35,524 bases of DNA, taken from a virus. The stretch spans positions 1 to 35,524 of the IMG/VR virus record IMGVR_UViG_3300031629_000028; one strand, 5' to 3'. Numbering within the stretch: the stretch's first letter is position 1; each line of letters begins with the position of its first letter. The translations under genes and the position numbers were made by a program. Shown in pieces: positions 15,482 through 22,266 of this stretch. Under the pieces are notes generated by a model. That model was not told where the DNA came from. It did not search any database and saw only the letters and a list, made by a program, of their open reading frames with translations.

Positions 15482-16329
15482 AGCTCACCCCCAAGATCCT
15501 GCCAGTTATCACTAGACGTCCATTGTCCTTCCAGGTCATCCAGAGGAATAAATTTACGTTCATATCCAGGCTTAGCTACACTGATCTGCCATAGGTTGTT
15601 ACGAGATCCCTGTGGGAACAGAGGAGCAAACATGATAGCCAACACGTTGGTATCGTAGTACTCTCTCAGGCTGTTGAATATAGTCAATTGATGTTCATCC
15701 ATCAAATCTTTGTAGTCACGAATTGATGCAAACGTACCCCAGTTGCCATCAATTTGAAAACCTAGGTCCTCAATAAGACCACCTAGAGCATCCCGAGTGA
15801 TTTCATTGGGGTGATTACCAGCAGAACCGACCCTCTCGTCATAGCAGGGAGTTGAGATGAATGTGGTTGTAGTCTCTTTTGATATATCGAGCATCCCTTC
15901 GAGCATATACCTGGTCACACTTGGCTCAACATGCTCAAGGACTTCGAAGCTCGTGATGACATCAGGCTTGTCGTACACCTTACCACCGACCTCGTATTGA
16001 TCGTCTGTGATTGTGAAGCTAGATGGAAACAGGGTAGAACCATGTAGATCAGCCGGCATCTTACCGAAATTGAAGTCCTTAAATTCTTTGTTAGCGTCAA
16101 CACCGACGTACTGTTTAACAACGAGACGGTTTGAAAATAGTGTCCTGCCCATTGGGGTTTCTTTACCACAACCAACATCTAGGACGCTGCATTCTTTATA
16201 CCGACCTTTGACATGCAACCACTTAGCCACGTGGGACCAACGGAAGCAGTGGGCAATATAGTCGCGATGGATTAGACCACGCTCTTCGGCGAGATTTATA
16301 GACAGGTGGGTCTTATCGACTTTTGTCAT
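15478..16329 (-). CDS. class I SAM-dependent methyltransferase
   Basis: A 283-aa Rossmann methyltransferase. Motif I VLDVGCGKE (49-57), acidic motif II VGVDAN (75-80) and the post-motif segment VITSFEVLEHVEPS (124-137) are clear. There is no NPPY/DPPY-type motif, so it is not a conventional adenine or C4-cytosine DNA methylase, nor does it show the PC motif of C5 enzymes. The substrate is unknown. Its place between a hydroxymethylase-like enzyme and dCMP deaminase suggests work on nucleotides or on modified bases. A good AAGGAT ribosome site precedes the ATG. Confidence 0.85.
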   Translation of the reverse strand: MTKVDKTHLSINLAEERGLIHRDYIAHCFRWSHVAKWLHVKGRYKECSVLDVGCGKETPMGRTLFSNRLVVKQYVGVDANKEFKDFNFGKMPADLHGSTLFPSSFTITDDQYEVGGKVYDKPDVITSFEVLEHVEPSVTRYMLEGMLDISKETTTTFISTPCYDERVGSAGNHPNEITRDALGGLIEDLGFQIDGNWGTFASIRDYKDLMDEHQLTIFNSLREYYDTNVLAIMFAPLFPQGSRNNLWQISVAKPGYERKFIPLDDLEGQWTSSDNWQDLGGEL

Positions 16330-16330
16330 T

Positions 16331-16987
16331 TTAGCTATCCTTTATAAGATTGAAGTGTCTTGCGTAGACATGAATTGAAGCGGCGTTCCAGTAAAGGTTG
16401 CCCAGTTTAAGCTCTGGGTATTCCATTTTTAAACTGGCCAAGCATTTCTTATGAACGTGATCATGCCAGAACCTGTCATTTTTATACCCAAAAACAGCAT
16501 CAGACGAGCGCATATACACCATGTAGTGGAGTTGACTATCGCGAATTAGGAGCTGTGTAGACATCGTGCACATGAAATCGTGCATGCCGTTTTTGTTGGC
16601 ATCCTCATGCATCGTGGGTCTAGTATATATCATCTGAGCTTGCCTGGAGAACTTGTCTGATCTTAAGGTATCCACAGCAGAATGTAATTGGTTATGATTT
16701 TCGTCTGAGAAAATACACCAACCGTAGTTGCTGTTTATTAGACCATGTTCGTCTGACACATCCTGCCAGATTTTAGGGATAGGATCCCCTAGACCGTTGA
16801 CATTAAGATTTTGAGAATAGTACCACTGTAATTCTCTCATAGCGTATTTAGAATTTAATGTTCCGAATATGGTTTTCTCATCAGCGATAAAACTGGCGTT
16901 GATGATTTCAATAGTCGCGTTCTCAGCAAACGTCTTAGATGCAAACTTCAAACGAAACTCGTCGCGGATGTCAGCTGTTTTTTGCAT
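16331..16987 (-). CDS. thymidylate-synthase-fold enzyme, probable dCMP hydroxymethylase
   Basis: A 218-aa protein. ATG 16987 is chosen: GAGA upstream and only 17 bp overlap with the previous gene (ATG 17044 would overlap by 74 bp). Family signatures are ELQWYYSQNLNV (52-63), SRQAQMIYTRPTMHED (114-129), nucleophile Cys140, and QLHYMVYMRSSDAVFGYKND (152-171). The C140-to-R160 spacing equals C146-to-R166 in E. coli ThyA. The position equivalent to ThyA Asn177 is Asp171. Asp at that position marks dCMP-using enzymes such as T4 gp42 dCMP hydroxymethylase. It probably makes hydroxymethyl-dCMP; plain dTMP synthesis is not excluded. Confidence 0.8.
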   Translation of the reverse strand: MQKTADIRDEFRLKFASKTFAENATIEIINASFIADEKTIFGTLNSKYAMRELQWYYSQNLNVNGLGDPIPKIWQDVSDEHGLINSNYGWCIFSDENHNQLHSAVDTLRSDKFSRQAQMIYTRPTMHEDANKNGMHDFMCTMSTQLLIRDSQLHYMVYMRSSDAVFGYKNDRFWHDHVHKKCLASLKMEYPELKLGNLYWNAASIHVYARHFNLIKDS

Positions 16988-17249
16988 TTTTGTTCTCAAT
17001 ATATTCTTTGAGTAAACGGGAGTAACCTTCCATATCGACAGCATTGTCTACATACATGGGATCTCCGCAAACCATACGAGAGATCTTGTGGAAGATCATG
17101 TGGATGCATTCAATGTGAGAGCTCGAAAGATTGTCGTAGCTAGGAGTATTTTTTATCACACGCATCAGAGCCTGGGTGGTCATCGCATTGATTTCCATGG
17201 AGCCATACCGACTTCCACGTTCTTCAAGAATCTTTTCAACGTTGTCCAT
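16971..17249 (-). CDS. DUF6378-like phage protein
   Basis: A 92-aa helical protein. The pattern ILEERGSRYGSMEINAMTTQ (7-26), then SSSHIECIHMIFHKISRMVCGDPMYVDNAVDMEGYSRLL, is that of small phage proteins grouped as DUF6378 (name from memory), which often sit with nucleotide-metabolism genes. The invariant-looking H-x-I-F-x-K-x-x-R and GDP-x-Y-x-DN segments suggest a metal or ligand site. It starts in a TAATG overlap with the MazG-like gene. The biochemical role is unknown. Confidence 0.75.
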   Translation of the reverse strand: MDNVEKILEERGSRYGSMEINAMTTQALMRVIKNTPSYDNLSSSHIECIHMIFHKISRMVCGDPMYVDNAVDMEGYSRLLKEYIENKNAKNS

Positions 17250-17623
17250 TAGAACATCTCCAATTGATTGTTTACGAGATCAGAATGGTCAGGAGCTTCC
17301 CAACCTTCAGGCTTAACGAGATCAATGGCAAAAGAACCGCGTTTGCTGTTGGGTCCAATTTCTTTTTTCATGTTAGCATTCATAACGCGTTCAAAAGCAA
17401 CTGCAAACACTGGCATCAAACCCTGGCGCTCAGCTGTACCGAGAGCGAAAACAACAAGGTCTACCAAAGCATCGAGCTCGTCTTCAAGAGTTGTGGATGC
17501 TTGATATTCATACAGCTCTTCTTGCAAGCAGTCAATACGGAACACTTTCTCTTCGGCTGACCATTTAATGTCACCGGTACTAATATCGAAGTGGTTATGC
17601 ATGGTGAGTATCTGGTTAATCAT
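17249..17623 (-). CDS. MazG/PRA-PH-like nucleotide pyrophosphohydrolase
   Basis: A 124-aa all-alpha NTP pyrophosphatase. The metal-binding helix pair is seen in CLQEELYEY (E35, E36, E39) and LEDELDALVDLVVFALGT (E49, D51, D55). The C-terminal part (VMNANMKKEIGPNSKRGSFA) carries the Lys/Arg-rich substrate loop typical of the phage group. These enzymes cut NTPs or dNTPs to monophosphates. Next to dCMP deaminase and a hydroxymethylase-like enzyme, dCTP or dUTP are the likely substrates, comparable in role to T4 gp56 (an inference). It starts in an ATGA overlap with the polymerase gene. Confidence 0.82.
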   Translation of the reverse strand: MINQILTMHNHFDISTGDIKWSAEEKVFRIDCLQEELYEYQASTTLEDELDALVDLVVFALGTAERQGLMPVFAVAFERVMNANMKKEIGPNSKRGSFAIDLVKPEGWEAPDHSDLVNNQLEMF

Positions 17624-19416
17624 AATCCTAATCCTCCTAAGATTTCATCGGATAAGTGGTTGTAGTGGTCGTAGTTAATATCGTCAGGGAAGCTACCCAA
17701 TTCCATTATCGGTCTAGCGCCGTCAGAGTTGGCGACCTTATTACCTGTTTTCTTGTAGGTAATCTTGTCGCCAGATGTTGAGAAAATCCATCGAACAACT
17801 CGTCCTAGATATTCTCCTTTCCACACTGCCCCTCCGTTTACAGTCCGGACAGATAGGAATTTCGTAAGGTCTTCACAGTTGTGAATTGTTTCCCGTATAG
17901 GAATGTTATCCACAAGTAATTTTTCAACTGCCTCGATACAAATAGGAGCAACAGGATTTTTTGCTAAAGGATTTTGTGAGAAAATACCTTTTCCTTTTAC
18001 TCCGTCGTCTGTGACAGCCATATAGTTATTGACATCGCGGCTGTATAGAGCCTTATATTGGGTTTCTTCAAGCTCAAATGCTGTGTCCAATTCCCAGTCA
18101 AAACAGATATTGTCGTACATCTTGTAGTCAAGCGGTTGTATGAGAGACACAAAGCCGTCGGTGTTGGCCGATACGACCTGGATACCGTCATCCTCAAGAC
18201 GTTCGATCAACATAAGCAGAGCTAGCTGACCTGTCAACGTCACGGTCATCATAAGGTCAGGGCTGTATAGTACTGAGTACTTGTTGCCGAGCTTACCGAA
18301 GCTCCCGTTGACGACAATCTTAAGACTTTCCGCAATAATCTTTTGACCTGCAGACTTAGCAGCAAGGCGCCTATTCACGATGTCTTCATACACCGTTAGA
18401 AACTCAGGACCCAGGTGTCTAGGTGTCAAGCCGAGGTTCAGTATTATCCTTGGGTAGTATGACGCAACGTCACGATCGGCCAGCACTTGGTTCTTATTAG
18501 GGATGATGGTTTGACTTTTTTCTTTCGAATGCAAACCACCTATCCCTAATTGATACACTGAATTGCCGATTTTGATTTTCATCTGCTTAAGTTCTTTAGG
18601 TAACTCAATAGAACCCTTGTCATTTAGCTCGAAATCAGCACCTAGGATGAGTTCTAGCGTGTGTCTGAGTACATCTGATTTGAATTCTATATAAGCTGGT
18701 GCGGTATACTTGAAAGACACCCCAGTCATCATATTTGGAGCCTTATATCTGCCTCTAGGATTACGTTTTTGCAGCTCCCGTTTGATAACAGCCTCAGCAA
18801 TCTGGGCGTCTGATTTACTCATCAGGTCCATGCCGTATTCTTCTGACATGTCGACGCGTAGTTGCATTTGAGGCTTGATACGGTTATACAGGTCAATGTT
18901 GGTATTCAGATCATTGATACAATACTCTTTGATGTCGTCCATCTGAGCCTCTGTCAACATAGTTCCTGGCTCTATGGGCAAATCCTGCAGTCTCTTGCTG
19001 TGCATCCTGCCACCGTATAACTTCAGACTGACCTTAACACCTGGAGCAGGCTCTTGAATGTCAAAGTGTTTCCACTCGCGTGGTAAATGAAGAGAGAATT
19101 TCTGAAGTGTTTGCCACCCGTGTGAGTTGCCTGTGATGATATACTCGGAAATTCTGTAGATGTCGTTGCAAGTCTTGCTCTGCTCAGCTGCGATAATAAC
19201 AGGGATGTCGTAGTTCCTAGAATTGAAACCAAACGTTGTTCGCTTGTACATGAGTGAGTTTAGACGTTTACGGTCTTCTATAGATATATGGGTATTCTTA
19301 CCACGGGTCTCAATGGTGACAATCTTACCATCGGACAACCGTTTGAATGCAACTAAGAAGTAGTTGGGGTAGACTTCGCAGTCTAAGGTAACCGGATCAT
19401 CAAGGGAAAATTGCAT
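17620..19416 (-). CDS. family B DNA polymerase with 3'-5' exonuclease
   Basis: A 598-aa polymerase. Exonuclease motifs are ExoI D12/E14 (LDCEVYP), ExoII N65-x4-D70 (FNSRNYD) and ExoIII Y165/D169 (YCIND). Polymerase motif A is D316-x-x-S-x-Y-P (DVASYYP), motif B K366-x3-N370-x3-G374 (KIVVNGSFG), motif C SANTDG with catalytic D420. The usual first Asp of motif C is Asn418, which spares the metal-binding Asp. A GGLHS loop (293-297) lies between the exo and pol domains. It is compact and shows no obvious TPR insertions of protein-primed enzymes. It should be the replicative polymerase, working with the DUF2815 protein and the primase-helicase. Confidence 0.9.
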   Translation of the reverse strand: MQFSLDDPVTLDCEVYPNYFLVAFKRLSDGKIVTIETRGKNTHISIEDRKRLNSLMYKRTTFGFNSRNYDIPVIIAAEQSKTCNDIYRISEYIITGNSHGWQTLQKFSLHLPREWKHFDIQEPAPGVKVSLKLYGGRMHSKRLQDLPIEPGTMLTEAQMDDIKEYCINDLNTNIDLYNRIKPQMQLRVDMSEEYGMDLMSKSDAQIAEAVIKRELQKRNPRGRYKAPNMMTGVSFKYTAPAYIEFKSDVLRHTLELILGADFELNDKGSIELPKELKQMKIKIGNSVYQLGIGGLHSKEKSQTIIPNKNQVLADRDVASYYPRIILNLGLTPRHLGPEFLTVYEDIVNRRLAAKSAGQKIIAESLKIVVNGSFGKLGNKYSVLYSPDLMMTVTLTGQLALLMLIERLEDDGIQVVSANTDGFVSLIQPLDYKMYDNICFDWELDTAFELEETQYKALYSRDVNNYMAVTDDGVKGKGIFSQNPLAKNPVAPICIEAVEKLLVDNIPIRETIHNCEDLTKFLSVRTVNGGAVWKGEYLGRVVRWIFSTSGDKITYKKTGNKVANSDGARPIMELGSFPDDINYDHYNHLSDEILGGLGL

Positions 19417-19426
19417 TTTATCGTTC

Positions 19427-19469
19427 CAATTTTAAGAAAATGCCGGGGAAGTCGGGCCACAGCCCCGGC
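19427..19469 (-). terminator. hairpin between ssb and polymerase genes (terminator or attenuator)
   Basis: GCCGGGG at 19442-19448 pairs with CCCCGGC at 19463-19469 (seven GC-only pairs, 14-nt loop). In the minus direction it is followed by ATTTTCTTAAAATT. It lies in the 100-bp gap between the ssDNA-binding protein stop and the polymerase start. It probably lets only part of transcription from the ssb promoter reach the polymerase. Confidence 0.55.
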
Positions 19470-19516
19470 TCTGTGTCTCACGGAGGGAATCGAAAAACTC
19501 CGCTGCCCTATAGAAC

Positions 19517-20020
19517 CTAAAGGTCGTCGTCGAGATCGTCGAAGTCGTCACTGACATCGACAGGACCTTGACCAAACGCGTCGCCATCTTTCACGAATTG
19601 TACTCCGTAAAGATTTGCATTTGCACGCTTGCCATAGGTATTGTTTTGGATCCAAATATCAACAATCGCGTTGACGTAACACCCAGCGTAAAGGACGTTG
19701 TCGTCTTCTACAAGAGGGGTTTTGTCACGATTGATAAGGGTTGGACGTTTGTTGTTAGCAGCCTTGATAGACCACACGTTTTCGTAACCGTCATATTCAC
19801 TTTCGTCTCCGTCTTTCAGGCAACGCTTGTCCGAAGGAACCTTGACGTTAGCAACCTTGATAGCCTCAGCAATGGCATCGTCGACAGCTTTTTTGGTAGT
19901 GGTATCAGATTTGTCCAGAAGCAGAGTTGCTTCGAATTTACCTTCTTTACCGTCAAACACAGAGCGCTTGAAGATAGATGGGAAGGACAACCGGACGTTC
20001 TTAAGATGGATTTTAGACAT
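19517..20020 (-). CDS. DUF2815-type single-stranded DNA-binding protein
   Basis: A 167-aa protein. The start SKIHLKNVRLSFPSIFKRSV and the later KFEATLLLDKSD and DGYENVWSIKAANNKRP patterns are typical of DUF2815, an OB-fold phage ssDNA-binding protein. The acidic tail DVSDDFDDLDDDL (155-167) is the usual protein-interaction tail of SSBs. It has its own sigma70-like promoter at 20073-20101 and a GC hairpin behind it, matching the need for large amounts. It lies between DUF2800 and polymerase genes, the standard module order. Confidence 0.9.
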   Translation of the reverse strand: MSKIHLKNVRLSFPSIFKRSVFDGKEGKFEATLLLDKSDTTTKKAVDDAIAEAIKVANVKVPSDKRCLKDGDESEYDGYENVWSIKAANNKRPTLINRDKTPLVEDDNVLYAGCYVNAIVDIWIQNNTYGKRANANLYGVQFVKDGDAFGQGPVDVSDDFDDLDDDL

Positions 20021-20072
20021 TTGACTTCTTTCATTTTAGGTTTGTATTAGACCGTCTTTCCGATCTGTCACC

Positions 20073-20101
20073 ACAATACCCTGGTTTCAAAGTATTGTAA
20101 A
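20073..20101 (-). promoter_or_regulatory. sigma70-type promoter for ssb
   Basis: On the minus strand -35 TTTACA (complement of 20096-20101) and -10 TATTGT (complement of 20073-20078) are separated by exactly 17 bp. It lies in the 87-bp gap upstream of the ssDNA-binding protein gene. The -35 is part of a GTTTACA element found at three other intergenic sites. Confidence 0.6.
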
Positions 20102-20107
20102 CTAGTT

Positions 20108-21223
20108 TTAGATTTTATCGAAATCTTTTGTGACGTCGGTGCTGATAGCTACACGTCTGTCACTGTCACGAGCAAGGGTAGGCTTACCTTCTGGCTTGTG
20201 TGTTATAGCTTCCAATTCGTCTTTACCAAGCAGCTTCTCAGCGGCTCCGATACCAATCAATTTAGTATTGTAGGCTTTAGACTTAAGTGCTGACTTGAGA
20301 ACAGCCTCAGCGTCTTCAGTCCACTGACGATTTGATCTACCTTCGACAAGTTTATAACCTTCGAATTCTCCGCCGTTTAACATATCACTAAAGACAGAGT
20401 CCTCGACAGCATTCAAAAAATCCTCAATGAATTTTTTGTTATCGATGATGGCTTTTTTGCGAGCGTCAGATATACCGGGCACAGTAACATCGTCCAGGTC
20501 ATCGAACTCAGCACTGATAGTTTCTTCAACGAACGACGCAAGCTGCTCACAATCGCCTTTAGCCCTACACCACTGACATTGCTTCTCACCCGGTACCCGA
20601 GGAGCACCTGGAGCTAAAGCAATATTAGCTTGTTGGGTAGCGTACTGACCAAACTTTTCAAGGTCTTCTACGCTGATGTCCCAAGGGTCAGGTGTAACCT
20701 TGCGAGGCTGGACAATATGGATCCGGAAGCGTGTGATGACACCTAACCAACCATATTCGTTCAACATACCCAGACAATACAACTGGGCTTGGGTGTTGTC
20801 TTTAGAGTAAACTTGGACACCTCGACCATATTTAAGATCGAAAATATGGCAGATGCCTGTGTCGCTATCAACAACAGCTGCGTCAAGTGTTCCAAAGCCG
20901 CCGGGAACGATGTTAGAAAAATCAACACGCTCTTCTGTGTATAGGTCTGTTGTGGTAGACTCATGAGAGCTGACATAGTCTAGATATTGTTGAACATACC
21001 TAGCCATGTCTTTCTCAATCTTTTCACCCATGATCTTTTTACCAACAAAGGACACGGCCTCCTTATTTGTTTTCAGGCATTTGTCTGCGAGTTCATGTGC
21101 TCTTGTACCTTCAAGTGCGTAGATTGATGAACCTGTATCAGGATATTGCTCCTGAGCAGACACACTACCGGGACAGCCTAACCATCCTGGTGAACCACTG
21201 GCTGATAGTTTTGCATGTTTCAT
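20108..21223 (-). CDS. DUF2800-type PD-(D/E)XK nuclease
   Basis: A 371-aa protein of the Cas4/RecB-like nuclease superfamily. The opening LSASGSPGWLGCPGSVSAQE and the EGTRAHELADKCL helix (about 39-51) are characteristic of DUF2800. Nuclease core residues appear as GTLDAAVVD (Asp) and HIFDLKYGRG (D-x-K). A Cys motif KQCQWCRAKGDC (about 208-219) with an upstream Cys (near 17) could bind an iron-sulfur cluster, as in Cas4. It belongs to the phage recombination/replication module with DUF2815. It starts in an ATGA overlap with the upstream small gene. Confidence 0.88.
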   Translation of the reverse strand: MKHAKLSASGSPGWLGCPGSVSAQEQYPDTGSSIYALEGTRAHELADKCLKTNKEAVSFVGKKIMGEKIEKDMARYVQQYLDYVSSHESTTTDLYTEERVDFSNIVPGGFGTLDAAVVDSDTGICHIFDLKYGRGVQVYSKDNTQAQLYCLGMLNEYGWLGVITRFRIHIVQPRKVTPDPWDISVEDLEKFGQYATQQANIALAPGAPRVPGEKQCQWCRAKGDCEQLASFVEETISAEFDDLDDVTVPGISDARKKAIIDNKKFIEDFLNAVEDSVFSDMLNGGEFEGYKLVEGRSNRQWTEDAEAVLKSALKSKAYNTKLIGIGAAEKLLGKDELEAITHKPEGKPTLARDSDRRVAISTDVTKDFDKI

Positions 21224-21450
21224 TTGCCGTAGTCCTCATCAACCTGAAAATCACTCTTGTGAAAACGATGCCAGCCGAAACCTAGTCCTGTATCGATATT
21301 ATCAAACTGGACTTTGAAGTACTCAGAGTTGTCCAGAATCATCGGGATTTCTTTAAGTATGGCCGTCTTGTCAATGAGCTTTGTATTGGTACCGATGTAA
21401 ATACCATGCTTGTCGGGAGCGTTACGATCGAAGTATGGAGTTTTGGGCAT
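21220..21450 (-). CDS. unknown small early protein
   Basis: A 76-aa protein (MPKTPYFDRNAPDKHGIYIG, then KVQFDNIDTGLGFGWHRF), Gly/Asp/Phe-rich and probably beta-rich, without recognised motifs. It is coupled to the DUF2800 gene by an ATGA overlap, so a role in DNA processing is possible. Its leader holds a 13-bp element also found upstream of 13395. Confidence 0.7.
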   Translation of the reverse strand: MPKTPYFDRNAPDKHGIYIGTNTKLIDKTAILKEIPMILDNSEYFKVQFDNIDTGLGFGWHRFHKSDFQVDEDYGK

Positions 21451-21454
21451 TTTC

Positions 21455-21467
21455 TATCTTTCTAAGT
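21455..21467 (-). repeat. repeated leader element, copy 2
   Basis: Reads ACTTAGAAAGATA on the minus strand just before the ATG at 21450, with GGTACCA a few bases upstream. It is identical to 13403-13415. It could be an mRNA leader element or a protein-binding site shared by two early genes. Confidence 0.6.
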
Positions 21468-21552
21468 GTGGTACCGATGCACCGGATTTACCAAGTCTCT
21501 TGGGGAGGTTCTCTGCAGTGCACTCAGATCCAGGGACTTGACCACGGGTTAG

Positions 21553-21715
21553 TTAAGCTACAAGATCTTGAAGCTGTATATTCAAAGAGTTACGACCGGC
21601 CTGATCGAGGTCACCGATGCTTTTAGCATCCAGCTCTTCAATCATATCTTTGACCGTCTGCGTCAAAAAAAGATTTTCGAAGAGCCTTAAATGCCTCAAT
21701 AGCCAAATCGGTCAT
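21553..21715 (-). pseudogene. 53-codon early gene interrupted by a homopolymer frameshift
   Basis: The frame opens at ATG 21715 inside the end of the upstream gene and reads MTDLAIEAFKALRKSFF before drifting to an early stop after 25 residues. After the seven-T run (complement of 21665-21671) a frame shifted by one base continues as TQTVKDMIEELDAKS and ends in a well-formed tail (LNIQLQDLVA) at TAA 21553-21555. With six T instead of seven, a single 53-aa helical protein results. It is either a sequencing/assembly indel, a real inactivating mutation, or slippage-dependent expression. The function is unknown. Confidence 0.55.
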
Positions 21716-21926
21716 GTTCGCCGTACACAGTAGAGACGATAGTTTTTGGTGTATCTTGCACTGTCTCCTCTTCGACATCATCTCCTGGCAATTTAACTGT
21801 GATCGTAATAGGCTCATCGATAGGTCCTGTCGTCTCAGTACGGTACTCTGTATCGAACCTGTGATTAGCGTTAAGCGTCTCGATGGCAGCTGTTAGCCTT
21901 TTTATTTCATTTTCAAGTGACATCAT
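21696..21926 (-). CDS. unknown small protein, first gene of the early minus operon
   Basis: A 76-aa protein starting at ATG 21926 or the adjacent ATG 21923, with AAGGAT just upstream. The N-terminal third is a likely coiled-coil helix (SLENEIKRLTAAIETLNANH); the rest is acidic and beta-prone (EPITITVKLPGDDVEEETVQ). It may be a small dimeric adaptor or inhibitor. As the first gene behind the divergent control region it would be made earliest. Confidence 0.7.
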   Translation of the reverse strand: MMSLENEIKRLTAAIETLNANHRFDTEYRTETTGPIDEPITITVKLPGDDVEEETVQDTPKTIVSTVYGEHDRFGY

Positions 21927-21943
21927 TTTATCCTTTTGAATTG

Positions 21944-21960
21944 TGATGATGTTATCATCA
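21944..21960. promoter_or_regulatory. perfect 17-bp palindrome, candidate operator
   Basis: TGATGAT-GTT-ATCATCA is a perfect 7-bp inverted repeat with a 3-bp spacer. It lies in the divergent control region about 18 bp from the start of the minus-strand gene. The size and symmetry suit a dimeric HTH repressor such as the product of the gene at 22069. Confidence 0.55.
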
Positions 21961-21979
21961 GGCGCTGTTTAATCGCGTA

Positions 21980-22036
21980 TGTAAACAGTTATTTTTTAAA
22001 ATTTTATAGTTTACAGGGCCTTCTTAATAATATACC
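21980..22036. promoter_or_regulatory. divergent early promoter region with facing GTTTACA elements
   Basis: GTTTACA occurs on the minus strand at 21980-21986 and on the plus strand at 22009-22015, pointing away from each other across an AT-rich 22-bp centre. The plus element TTTACA (22010-22015) is followed by TATACC at 15 bp or TACCAT at 17 bp as possible -10. The minus element has no strong -10. The region starts both the regulator/primase arm and the early operon. Confidence 0.45.
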
Positions 22037-22068
22037 ATGAACAGATCTGAAATATTTAGGAGGACGTA

Positions 22069-22266
22069 ATGTCTCTTGATAACACTAAAATCCGCAACCT
22101 TGAAGAAATCAAGGAGGCATTGAACGGCGAGAGGTTATTGATTGTCGCAGACCAGACAGGTCTGTCGTACCCTACAGTCAACAAGCTGGCAACCGGCGAA
22201 GTCAATAACTACTCTTATGATACTGTAAAGAGAATTAGTATATGGCTAAATGACAAATCTGAGTGA
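22069..22266 (+). CDS. small HTH transcription regulator
   Basis: A 65-aa DNA-binding protein with a strong ribosome site (AGGAGG, six bases before ATG). Residues 9-60 form a Cro/CI-like helix-turn-helix: IKEALNGERLLIVADQTGLS then YPTVNKLATGEVNNYSYDTV. The sequence is all DNA-binding domain with no dimerisation domain. It lies directly next to a palindrome and the divergent promoters, so it probably controls the early-to-late switch or its own expression. No lysogeny genes were seen, so a lysogenic repressor role is unlikely. Confidence 0.82.
   Translation: MSLDNTKIRNLEEIKEALNGERLLIVADQTGLSYPTVNKLATGEVNNYSYDTVKRISIWLNDKSE

Noticed and set aside
19568-20050. Plus-strand frame of 160 codons opposite the ssDNA-binding protein gene
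   Set aside because: The minus strand has a recognised DUF2815 protein, promoter and acidic tail; the opposite frame has no support.
21381-21626. Plus-strand frame of 81 codons between early genes
   Set aside because: Antisense to two minus-strand genes, no ribosome site and no recognisable protein features.
22069-22266. Lysogenic repressor role for the HTH protein
   Set aside because: No integrase, excisionase or partition gene is present and the protein has no dimerisation or cleavage domain; a lytic-cycle regulator fits better.
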